From CAMFLJ01 sp963702555 (lineage in GTDB: Bacteria; Actinomycetota; Acidimicrobiia; Acidimicrobiales; Acidimicrobilacustridaceae): DNA of 64,000 nucleotides. The stretch lies in the NCBI GenBank assembly GCA_963702555.1, contig CAVPCW010000006.1:1-64000 (forward strand). The letters are read 5' to 3'. The notes below the pieces were generated by a model. The model had not been told where the DNA came from. It did no database searches and was given only the letters and a program-made list of their open reading frames with translations. The translations under genes were made by a program, and so were the position numbers. Below are positions 36,626 to 44,322 of this stretch, piece by piece. Positions within the stretch are counted from its first letter, which is position 1; every line of letters starts with the position of its first letter.

Positions 36626-37636
36626 GTGAACGTCGGCGTGGTGCTGGGGGTGCTCGTGGCCCTCACCTTCGCGGTGATGAACGGCGTCAACGACGCCGCC
36701 GCAGTGGTCGCGCTCCCGGTGGTGACCCGGGTGGCCCGTCCGGCCGCCGCCATCGGCCTCGCCGTGCTCGGCAACCTGCTCGGGCCGTTGTTCCTCGGCA
36801 CCGCGGTCGCCGGGCTCATCGCCGGGATCGTCACCGTGCAGGGTCCGGACGGCGTCGCAGTCGTCGGCGCGGGTCTCACCGGCGCGGTGGTGTGGTGCGC
36901 GTTCTGCTGGTGGCGGGGCATCCCGGCCAGCGCCAGCCAGGCCCTCGTCGGCGGGCTCACGGGTGCGGCCCTCGCCGCCGGCGGGCCCGACGCCGTGAAC
37001 TGGGGTGGGGTCTCGGACTGGCGCCCGTCGGGCGTGCTCGGGGCGATCTTCGCCCTGGTCTTCTCGGTCGCCCTCGGCCTGGTGCTCGGCCTGGTCGCCG
37101 ACCGCCTGGCCCGGACGGCCCTGCGACGGGCCACCCGACGGCTGGAGCCGGCGGTGGGGCTGGGGGAGTGGATCTCGGCCGGGGCGTTGGCGTTCGGCCA
37201 CGGGGCCAACGACGCGCAGAAGTCGATGGGGGCGATCGTGGCGGTGCTCGTCGCCTCCGGCCACCAGGACACCTTCGCCGTCCCGATGTGGGCCACCCTC
37301 TCGGCGGCGGCAGCGCTCACGTTCGGCACGGCGCTCGGGGGGTGGTCGATCGTGCGCACCCTCGGCCGGCGCATCGTGCGGATCCGACCGGTCGACGGCC
37401 TGGTCTCGCAGGGAAGCTCGGCCGCGGTCGTGGTGGCCTCCTCGCTCGTGGGTGCGCCGGTGAGCACCACCGAGGTGCTGGCCTCTTCGATCGTCGGAGC
37501 CGGTGTCGGTCGTCGTCGGGGGCGCCACGTGCGCTGGTCGATGGTGCGCCACATCGGCATCTCGTGGCTCACCACCATCCCCTCGACCGCGGTGCTCGGT
37601 GCGCTTCTTCTCCCGCTCTGGAGGCTGTGGTCGTGA
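36626..37636 (+). CDS. PiT-family inorganic phosphate transporter
   Basis: GTG 36626. The two PiT signatures are present: VMNGVNDAAAVVALPVVTRV at the N-terminus and LAFGHGANDAQKSMGAIVAV in the C-terminal half, with ~10 helices. It transports phosphate (as metal-phosphate) with H+ or Na+. The following DUF47 gene is the classical PiT partner. The C-terminus is short and hydrophobic (STAVLGALLLPLWRLWS). Confidence 0.92.
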   Translation: MNVGVVLGVLVALTFAVMNGVNDAAAVVALPVVTRVARPAAAIGLAVLGNLLGPLFLGTAVAGLIAGIVTVQGPDGVAVVGAGLTGAVVWCAFCWWRGIPASASQALVGGLTGAALAAGGPDAVNWGGVSDWRPSGVLGAIFALVFSVALGLVLGLVADRLARTALRRATRRLEPAVGLGEWISAGALAFGHGANDAQKSMGAIVAVLVASGHQDTFAVPMWATLSAAAALTFGTALGGWSIVRTLGRRIVRIRPVDGLVSQGSSAAVVVASSLVGAPVSTTEVLASSIVGAGVGRRRGRHVRWSMVRHIGISWLTTIPSTAVLGALLLPLWRLWS

Positions 37637-37682
37637 CCGTTCCCCTCGCCGGGTGTCCGGCGACCGTGCTGAGGTGGTGCCC

Positions 37683-38321
37683 GTGAAGCTCTCCCGCTTG
37701 TTCCTGCCCGACACGCCCGACGTGCTCGGCATGCTGGTGCAGCAGGCCGAGGTCACCGTCGAGGGCATGGACGCGCTCGTGCGGTGGAGCGACGGCGACC
37801 CCGACGCGTCCGACGCGGTCCGAGACGCCGAGCACCGCGCCGACGAGTTCAAGCGCCTCCTGCGGCTGGCGCTGCGCACCTCGTTCCTCACCCCGCTCGA
37901 CGCCGAGGACCTCTACTCGCTCTCGGAGCGGCTCGATGCCGCCCTGAACCAGGCCAAGGACGCCGTGCGGGAGGCCGAGGTCATGGGCATCGAGCCCAAC
38001 GGGCCCGAGCACGACATGGCGAACCACCTGGCGGAGGGGGCCGGCCACCTGCTCGACGCGTTTCGCAGCCTCGCCGGTGCGGAGTCGGGCCCGCGCTCGG
38101 CCTCCGTGCCCAGGGAGGCCACCGACTGCGCAGACGCCGCGGTGAAGTCCCAGCGTCGGGTCGAGCGGGTCTATCGGGCGTCGATGTCGGCACTGATCGA
38201 CGAGGAGGACCTGCGTGAGGTCATGGGCCGCCGCGAGCTCTACCGCCGGCTGGCCCGGGTGGGCGACACGATCGTGGAGGTCGCCGAACGGGTCTGGTAC
38301 GCCGCGGTGAAGGAAGGCTGA
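37683..38321 (+). CDS. DUF47/PhoU-like accessory protein of PiT transporter
   Basis: Start GTG 37683, chosen for the GAGG ribosome-binding site just upstream; 37677 is an alternative. An all-helical PhoU-like protein: FLPDTPDVLGMLVQQAEVTV, DAEHRADEFKRLLRLALRTS (E-x-x-x-D metal-binding pattern), FLTPLDAEDLYSLSERLD, ending DTIVEVAERVWYAAVKEG. DUF47 proteins modulate the adjacent PiT transporter, perhaps through metal binding. It begins 46 bp after pit. Confidence 0.88.
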   Translation: MKLSRLFLPDTPDVLGMLVQQAEVTVEGMDALVRWSDGDPDASDAVRDAEHRADEFKRLLRLALRTSFLTPLDAEDLYSLSERLDAALNQAKDAVREAEVMGIEPNGPEHDMANHLAEGAGHLLDAFRSLAGAESGPRSASVPREATDCADAAVKSQRRVERVYRASMSALIDEEDLREVMGRRELYRRLARVGDTIVEVAERVWYAAVKEG

Positions 38322-38345
38322 GGCCGGCTCAGGCCGACCCCGCGC

Positions 38346-38702
38346 TCAGACCTCGTGCAGCGGCAGGTCGGGGCCGGCGCCGAACCGGTTCTGCAGGGTC
38401 TCGCGGACGTAGCGCAGGGCGGAGTCGCGCTGCTCCACCTCGTTGCGGTACGAGCGCTCGGCCTCGGTGAGCATCACGGTGAGGTCGTCGAAGGCGTCGT
38501 CGGCGTCCTGCGGGTAGAAGGTGATGGTGAGCCGCTCGGTGTCGGCCTCGATCTGCTCGCGCCCGGAGCGGCGCATGAGGTCGCCGGCCGCCTTGAGCCA
38601 CAGCGTGTCGGGGCCCTGCTCCCAGGTGAACTCGACGGTGAAGCGGCCGTCGCGGTGGGTGCTGATCGCGGTCGGGGTTCCGAGGACGGGTGCGTCAGCC
38701 AT
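38346..38702 (-). CDS. hypothetical protein, 118 aa
   Basis: ATG 38702. Beta-rich first half (RDGRFTVEFTWEQGPDTLWL; RLTITFYPQDADDAFDDLTV) and a helical Arg/Glu-rich second half ending LQNRFGAGPDLPLHEV. No signal, membrane helix or known motif. It is convergent with the DUF47 gene and divergent from the SDR gene. It is real by codon pattern; function unknown. Confidence 0.6.
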   Translation of the reverse strand: MADAPVLGTPTAISTHRDGRFTVEFTWEQGPDTLWLKAAGDLMRRSGREQIEADTERLTITFYPQDADDAFDDLTVMLTEAERSYRNEVEQRDSALRYVRETLQNRFGAGPDLPLHEV

Positions 38703-38800
38703 GGCGACAGGGTACGGCGGGCGCCGCGGCAGGGCGCGATGGGGTGCAACACTTCTGCCGCTCGCCGTCGAGGGGACGGCGGTCGAAGGGGGACGTGACG

Positions 38801-39643
38801 ATGCTGGACGGGTTCGACGACGCGGTCGTGGTGATCACGGGAGGCGCCAGCGGCATCGGTCGCGGCATCGCCCTCGAAGCGGCCCGCCGAGGGGCGAAGG
38901 TCGCCATCGCCGACGTGAACGACGAGCGCCTGGCAACGACCCTGGCCGAGCTCGAGGCGTCCGGAACCGACGCCATCGCCGTGCACTGCGACGTCACCCG
39001 TGACGCCGACGTCGACGCCTTGCGCGACCAGGTCATCGAGCGCTGGGGCCACGTCGACCTGCTGTGCAACAACGCCGGCGTGGCCGTGCTCGGCCCGGCC
39101 GAGCGGGTGCTCATGGAGGACTGGGAGTGGATCCTCCAGATCAACGTGCTCGGCATCGTGCGGGGCATCCGTGCGTTCGTGCCCGGGATGCTCGAGCGGG
39201 GGAAGGGCCACGTGCTCAACACCGCGTCGGTCGCCGGCATCTGGGCCTACACGTGGGACGCCGCGCCCTACATCACCTCGAAGTTCGCGGCCTACGGGCT
39301 GAGCGAGGCGCTGGCCCGCCGCCTCCACCCGCACGGGCTCGGCGTGTCGGTGCTGTGCCCCGGCCTCGTCACCACGAACCTCGGCGACAGCGCCCGCTTC
39401 TCCGGTGTGCCCGCCGGCCAGGAAGCCGACTGGGTCTACTTCCCGCCGGAGATGCTCGATCCGCGCGACCCCGAGGCCGTCGGCCCGTTGGTGGCCGATG
39501 CCGTGCTGGCGGGCGAGTTCGCCATCTTCACCCACGCCAACGACAAGGTGATCTACGAGACCTGGCGGGCCGACATCGACGCCTCGCTCGCCAAGGCCGT
39601 GGCCGACAACCCGCCGCCCCCGGTCATCCCGCCCGGCGCCTGA
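38801..39643 (+). CDS. SDR-family NAD(P)-dependent oxidoreductase
   Basis: 280 aa from ATG 38801. The cofactor motif VVITGGASGIGRGIALEAAR, NNAG in LLCNNAGVAVLGPAERV, the catalytic Ser in LNTASVAGIW and YITSKFAAYGLSEALARRL (YxxxK) make a complete classical SDR. GLVTTNLG follows. Substrate not predictable. It is a contrast to the SDR at 13.5 kb, which lacks the catalytic Tyr. Confidence 0.88.
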   Translation: MLDGFDDAVVVITGGASGIGRGIALEAARRGAKVAIADVNDERLATTLAELEASGTDAIAVHCDVTRDADVDALRDQVIERWGHVDLLCNNAGVAVLGPAERVLMEDWEWILQINVLGIVRGIRAFVPGMLERGKGHVLNTASVAGIWAYTWDAAPYITSKFAAYGLSEALARRLHPHGLGVSVLCPGLVTTNLGDSARFSGVPAGQEADWVYFPPEMLDPRDPEAVGPLVADAVLAGEFAIFTHANDKVIYETWRADIDASLAKAVADNPPPPVIPPGA

Positions 39644-39680
39644 ACGACCCGGACCCGGGGCTCGGTCCACTCCCGTCACC

Positions 39681-39732
39681 CGTTCTTGTCGCGCTTTCCT
39701 GTCGCCGGCGACAGGAAAGCGCGACAAGAACG
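39681..39732. terminator. perfect 52-bp palindrome between convergent genes
   Basis: Arms of 26 bp without loop: the left half begins CGTTCTTGTCGCGCTTTCCT and the right half 39707-39732 is its exact reverse complement. It lies 37 bp after the SDR stop and 13 bp before the stop of the convergent NAD-binding gene. It should form a very strong hairpin on either transcript, so a bidirectional terminator is likely. The length and perfect symmetry also fit a dispersed repeat. Confidence 0.85.
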
Positions 39733-39745
39733 AGAGTGCCGGGTG

Positions 39746-41281
39746 TCAGTCGGTGGCGACGGGGGAGTGGCCGCCGGCGGCGGCGATCTCGACGAGGCGG
39801 CGGGCCATGGGCCGGAAGATGACCCGGTGGAACGGAGAGACGGCCAGCCAGTAGGCCCGGCCGTAGAGGCCGCGGGGGTGGAAGAGCGCCCGCTGCTCGA
39901 GGCGTGAGCCGCCGCCATCGGTGGGCTCGACCGTCCACTCGAGCCACGCCTCGCCGGGCAGGCGCATCTCGGCCCTCAGCCGCAGCAGACGGCCGGGCTC
40001 GAGGGCCTCGACCCGCCAGAAGTCGAGGGGGTCGCCGACCCGCAGGCGGTCGGGGTGGCGCCGGCCGCGGCGCAGGCCGACGCCGCCGACGAGGCGGTCC
40101 ATCGCGCCTCGGATGTGCCACAGCCAGTCGCCGGCGAGCCAGCCCCGCTCGCCGCCGATGCCCAGGACCGAGGCGAACACCGCGTCGGGAGCGACGTCGC
40201 TCTCGACGACCTGGACGTCGCTCAACACGGTGCCGCCGGACCAGTCCGGGTCGGCGGGCAGCGGATCGGCCGGGGTCCGGCCCCGCAGCTCGGCGTCGGC
40301 CCACGTGGTGGACACGTCGAGGTCCATGAGCCGCTCGAGGGCGACCTCGACCGCCTCCCGGTAGCTGAGCGGCTGCCGGGGGACGATCTCGCGGATGGCG
40401 TCGTCGTGCACCACGACCTCGTTCACCAGGCTGTCGATCAGCGGGCGGGCGAGATCGGCGGGCAGGGGCGTGACCAACCCGACCCAGCGCGACGACAGCG
40501 ACGGGGAGAGCACGGGCACGGTGACGATGATGCGCTTCCGCAGGCCGGCGACCTCGGCGAACTGGTCCATCATCTGGCGGTAGGTCAGGACGTCGGCCCC
40601 GCCGATCTCGAGCACCCGCCCGAAGGCCCGGGGCTCGCCCAGCACGCCGACGAGGTAGGCGAGCACGTCGCGCACGGCGATGGGTTGGCACCGGGTCTCG
40701 ACCCAGGTCGGCGTCACCATCATCGGGAGCACCTCGACGAGGTGGCGCAGCATCTCGAACGACGCGCTGCCCGAGCCGATCACGACGGCCGCCCGCAGCT
40801 CGGTGCAGGGCACCGCGCCGGAGGCCAGCACCTGTCCGACCTCGTGGCGGCTGCTCAGGTGGGGTGACAGCCGGGCGTTGGCGTCGTCGCCGAGGCCGCC
40901 CAGGTAGACGAGCTGTTGGGCCCCCGCCGCCGCCGCAGCGTCGCGCACGTTGGCGGCGGCGCGGCGGTCGCGCTCCTCCCAGTCGCCCTCACCGCCGATC
41001 GAGTGGACGAGGTAGTACGCCGTGCCGACGCCCTCGAAGGCCGCCCCCAGCGACGCCGGGTCGAGCACGTCGCCCCGGACGACCTCGACCGCACCCGACC
41101 ACTCCTCGGCGTCGAGCTTCGCCGGGGTGCGCACGAGGGCCCGCACCCGGTGACCGCCCGCCACCAGCTCGCTCACCAGACGGCGTCCGATGTAGCCGGT
41201 GGCGCCGAGGACGAGGACCGGTCGGGCGCCGGTCGGAGACGCGCCCTCACCGTCGTGGGGGGCTGCTCCGGAGGTGTCCAT
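39746..41281 (-). CDS. NAD(P)-binding NmrA/YbjT-like protein with DUF2867 C-terminus
   Basis: 511 aa. N-terminal extended-SDR fold: VLVLGATGYIGRRLVSELVA, YYLVHSIGG, LGGLGDDANARLSPHLSSR. The C-terminal ~170 residues (SDVQVVESDVAPDAVFASVL; WLAGDWLWHIRGAMDRLVGG; RLEQRALFHPRGLYGRAYWL) match DUF2867-like domains fused to such proteins. It lacks the classical YxxxK active site, typical of atypical SDRs acting in redox sensing or isomerisation. Function unassigned. Confidence 0.8.
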   Translation of the reverse strand: MDTSGAAPHDGEGASPTGARPVLVLGATGYIGRRLVSELVAGGHRVRALVRTPAKLDAEEWSGAVEVVRGDVLDPASLGAAFEGVGTAYYLVHSIGGEGDWEERDRRAAANVRDAAAAAGAQQLVYLGGLGDDANARLSPHLSSRHEVGQVLASGAVPCTELRAAVVIGSGSASFEMLRHLVEVLPMMVTPTWVETRCQPIAVRDVLAYLVGVLGEPRAFGRVLEIGGADVLTYRQMMDQFAEVAGLRKRIIVTVPVLSPSLSSRWVGLVTPLPADLARPLIDSLVNEVVVHDDAIREIVPRQPLSYREAVEVALERLMDLDVSTTWADAELRGRTPADPLPADPDWSGGTVLSDVQVVESDVAPDAVFASVLGIGGERGWLAGDWLWHIRGAMDRLVGGVGLRRGRRHPDRLRVGDPLDFWRVEALEPGRLLRLRAEMRLPGEAWLEWTVEPTDGGGSRLEQRALFHPRGLYGRAYWLAVSPFHRVIFRPMARRLVEIAAAGGHSPVATD

Positions 41282-41371
41282 CACCCCTTTGCTATCCCCG
41301 ACCCGGCCCGAATGCGCGCTCGGGCCGGCGATAGCGTGACCGGGCCCGCCGTCTCGGGCATGGAGGAACCG

Positions 41372-42895
41372 ATGATCGTCACCACCGCCCAGGGTCAGCT
41401 GGAGGGCATCGAGCGCCACGGCGCCTGGCAGTTCCGCGGCATCCCGTACGCCGCGCCGCCGGTCGGCGAGCTGCGCTTCCGGCCGCCGGAACCGCCCCTC
41501 CCGTGGGAGGGCGTGCGCTCCGCCGCCGAGTTCGGCCCGGTGTCGTGGCAGTCGATGGGCGGCACCGCCCAGCTCCTCGGCGACGGCGAGCGCGAGACCT
41601 CCGAGGACTGCCTCTTCCTCAACGTCACCACCCCGGCGTGCGACGACGCGGCCCGACCGGTGATGGTCTGGATCCACGGTGGTGGGTTCGTCAACGGCTC
41701 CGGGTCGGTGCCGTGGTACGACGGCACCCGCCTCGTCACCCGGGGCGACGTCGTGGTGGTGTCGATCAACTACCGCCTCGGTGCCCTCGGTTTCCTGTGG
41801 CTCGGCGACCTCGACCCCGGGCGGGCGTCGAGCGGCGTCAACGGCCTCCTCGACCAGGCGGCCGCCCTGCGCTGGGTGCACGACAACATCGCCGCCTTCG
41901 GTGGCGACCCCGACAACGTCACCGTGTTCGGCGAGTCCGCCGGCGCCATGAGCGTGGCGACGCTGCTCGCCCTCCCCGCCGCCCGCGGCCTGTTCCACAA
42001 GGCCGTCGCCCAGAGCGGCGCCGCGTCCAACACCTTCAGCCCGAAGGTCGCCTCCGAGATCACCTCGTCGATCATGAGCCGGCTCAGCGTCACCGACCTC
42101 GACGGCCTGCTCGCCGCCACCCCGGAGGCGCTGCTCGACGCCACCGCCAAGGTCACCGGCGAGCTCTTCAACGACCCCGGCCGCATCTCCGGGCCCACCG
42201 GCATCGCCCTGGCCATGCCGTTCCAGCCCGTCGTCGACGGCGAGTGGCTGCCCGTCGATCCACTCGAGGCCGTGCGCTCCGGCCATGGCGCCGACGTGCC
42301 GCTGCTCACCGGCACCAACCTCGACGAGTGGAACCTGTTCCGGCTCATGAGCCCCGGCGGCCTCGACCACCCGGAGCTGCTCGGGCGCCTCGACAAGGTC
42401 TTCGGCGAGGGCCACCTGATCCACGACACCTACGCCGCCAACCGGCCCGAGGCCACGCCTGACGACCTGTGGAGCGCAGTGCTCACCGACGCCACCTTCC
42501 GCATCCCGGCGATCCGGCTGATCGAGGCCCGGGCCGCGGGCGGGGCCGCCAGCGCGACCTACCAGTACCACTTCACCTGGAAGACCCCGGCCTTCGGCGG
42601 CGTGGCCGGCTCGTGCCACGCGCTGGAGATCCCCTTCGTGTTCGCCGCGCTGGGCAACGCCGGGGCCGAGCTGTTCTTCGGGGGCCCGGCCGGGCCCGAC
42701 CTGTGGTCGCTGTCGGAGGCCATGCAGGACTCGTGGCTGGCGTTCGCCCGCACCGGCGACCCCGGCCACGACGGCATCCCGGCCTGGCCGGCGTGGGAGC
42801 CGGAGCGTCGCCCGGTGCTGCGCTTCGACGTCGAGCGGGAGGTCGTCGACGACCCCTTCGGCGACGAGCGGGCCCTGTGGGAAGGTGTGCTGTGA
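41372..42895 (+). CDS. type-B carboxylesterase family protein
   Basis: Start ATG 41372, preferred over the in-frame 41360 because GGAGGA lies 5 bp upstream. Family features: RGIPYAAPPVGELRFRPP, EDCLFLNVTTP, oxyanion IHGGGFVNGSG, nucleophile FGESAGAMSV, acidic residue in LTGTNLDEWN and His in GSCHALEIPFVFAAL. It hydrolyses carboxylic esters or carbamates; substrate unknown. No clear signal peptide, so cytoplasmic. Its stop overlaps the queC start, an odd pairing with a nucleoside pathway. Confidence 0.9.
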   Translation: MIVTTAQGQLEGIERHGAWQFRGIPYAAPPVGELRFRPPEPPLPWEGVRSAAEFGPVSWQSMGGTAQLLGDGERETSEDCLFLNVTTPACDDAARPVMVWIHGGGFVNGSGSVPWYDGTRLVTRGDVVVVSINYRLGALGFLWLGDLDPGRASSGVNGLLDQAAALRWVHDNIAAFGGDPDNVTVFGESAGAMSVATLLALPAARGLFHKAVAQSGAASNTFSPKVASEITSSIMSRLSVTDLDGLLAATPEALLDATAKVTGELFNDPGRISGPTGIALAMPFQPVVDGEWLPVDPLEAVRSGHGADVPLLTGTNLDEWNLFRLMSPGGLDHPELLGRLDKVFGEGHLIHDTYAANRPEATPDDLWSAVLTDATFRIPAIRLIEARAAGGAASATYQYHFTWKTPAFGGVAGSCHALEIPFVFAALGNAGAELFFGGPAGPDLWSLSEAMQDSWLAFARTGDPGHDGIPAWPAWEPERRPVLRFDVEREVVDDPFGDERALWEGVL

Positions 42896-43623
42896 GCGCT
42901 GACCCCACCCTCGACCAGGCCGGCCGGCCGGCCGTCGTGCTGCTCTCCGGCGGCCTCGACTCCACCACCTGCCTGGCCATCGCCCAGGCCGACGGGTTCA
43001 CCCCGGTGGCCCTCAGCTTCCGGTACGGCCAGCGCCACACGGTCGAGCTCGACTGCGCCCGTCGGGTGGCCGAGGCCGCCGGCGTCGAGCACCTGATCGC
43101 CGACATCGACCTCGCCGCCTTCGGGGGCTCGGCCCTCGTCGACGGCGACCTCGAGGTCCCCAAGCACGACGACGTCGCCGAGATCGCCGACGAGGCCGCC
43201 GGCGGCGAGATCCCCATCACCTACGTGCCCGCCCGCAACACGATCTTCCTCAGCTTCGCCCTGGCGGTGGCCGAGGTCCGCGGGGCCAACGACGTGTTCA
43301 TCGGCGTCAACGCCGTCGACTACTCCGGCTACCCCGACTGCCGGCCCGAGTTCGTCGCCGCCTTCGAGGAGATGGCCAACCTCGCCACCCGCGCCGGGGT
43401 CGAGGGCCGGCGGCTCACGATCCACACGCCGCTGATCGACCTCACCAAGGCCGACATCATCCGGCGGGGCGTCGCCCTCGGCGTCGACTACGGCGTCACC
43501 TCGACCTGCTACGACCCCGGCACCGACGGCGGGGCCTGCGGCCACTGCGACGCCTGCCTGCTGCGGGCCAAGGGCTTCGCCGACGCCGGCCTGCCCGACC
43601 CGACCCGCTACACCGCGGGCTGA
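42892..43623 (+). CDS. queC: 7-cyano-7-deazaguanine synthase
   Basis: 243 aa from GTG 42892 overlapping the esterase stop. The PP-loop VVLLSGGLDSTTCLAIAQ, FRYGQRHTVELDCARR, YVPARNTIFLSFALAVAE, GVNAVDYSGYPDCRPEF and the zinc-binding tail CYDPG..CGHCDACLLR are diagnostic of QueC. It converts 7-carboxy-7-deazaguanine to preQ0 using ATP and ammonia. The next gene is queE, which makes its substrate; queD and a preQ0 reductase are not in the window. Confidence 0.94.
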   Translation: MSADPTLDQAGRPAVVLLSGGLDSTTCLAIAQADGFTPVALSFRYGQRHTVELDCARRVAEAAGVEHLIADIDLAAFGGSALVDGDLEVPKHDDVAEIADEAAGGEIPITYVPARNTIFLSFALAVAEVRGANDVFIGVNAVDYSGYPDCRPEFVAAFEEMANLATRAGVEGRRLTIHTPLIDLTKADIIRRGVALGVDYGVTSTCYDPGTDGGACGHCDACLLRAKGFADAGLPDPTRYTAG

Positions 43624-43640
43624 CAGGGGAGCGCGGCGCC

Positions 43641-44280
43641 GTGTCGACCTACCTGGTGAAGGAGGTGTTCCTCACCCTGCAGGGCGAGGGCGCCCATGCC
43701 GGTCGCCCCGCCGTGTTCTGCCGCTTCACCGGGTGCAACCTCTGGACCGGGCGCGAGGAGCACCGGGCCACCTCGGTGTGCCGGTTCTGCGACACCGACT
43801 TCGTCGGCACCGACGGCCCCGGCGGCGGCACCTTCCGAGGTGCCGACGCGCTGGCCGCCCACGTGCGGTCGTTCTGGCCCGGCACCGGCCGGGGCTTCGT
43901 GGTGTGCACCGGCGGAGAGCCGACGCTGCAGCTCGACGACGAGCTCGTCGACGCGCTGCACGCCGCCGACCTCGAGATCGCCATCGAGACCAACGGCACC
44001 CGACCCGTGCCGGCAGGGGTCGACTGGGTGTGCCTCAGCCCCAAGGCCGGGCGCCGAGGTCGTGCTCGACCGGGCCGACGAGCTGAAGCTGGTGTTCCCC
44101 CAGGCCGAGCCCGAGGCCCAGCCCGAGCGATGGGTCGACTTCCCCGCCGGCGTGCGCTCGCTCCAGCCCATGGACGGCCCCGACCGCGCCGCCAACACCG
44201 CCGCGGCGGTGGCCTACTGCCTGGCCCATCCCGAGTGGCGCCTGTCGGTCCAGACCCACAAGGACCTCGGCATCCCGTAG
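43641..44280 (+). CDS. queE: 7-carboxy-7-deazaguanine synthase (one frameshift)
   Basis: GTG 43641, 17 bp after queC. Radical-SAM enzyme: EVFLTLQGEGAHAGRPAVFC, FTGCNLW, VCRFCDTDFVG, giving a C-x14-C-x2-C cluster motif as in some characterised QueE proteins, then VVCTGGEPTLQLDDELVDAL and IETNGT. An extra G near 44,048 shifts the frame; the rest (AEVVLDRADELKLVFPQ ... RLSVQTHKDLGIP) is intact in the next frame. Likely a sequence error. It converts carboxytetrahydropterin to CDG. Confidence 0.9.
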
Positions 44281-44322
44281 TGGGAGGGTGACCCCCGGGT
44301 TCAGTGGGCGTCCGAGGGTGGG

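Noticed and set aside
39681..39732. CRISPR repeat or att site
   Set aside because: A single palindrome without further copies, spacers or an integrase.
39746..42769. 1007-codon minus-strand frame covering the carboxylesterase
   Set aside because: Only the part below 41,281 is a real gene; the upstream extension is antisense to a complete esterase.
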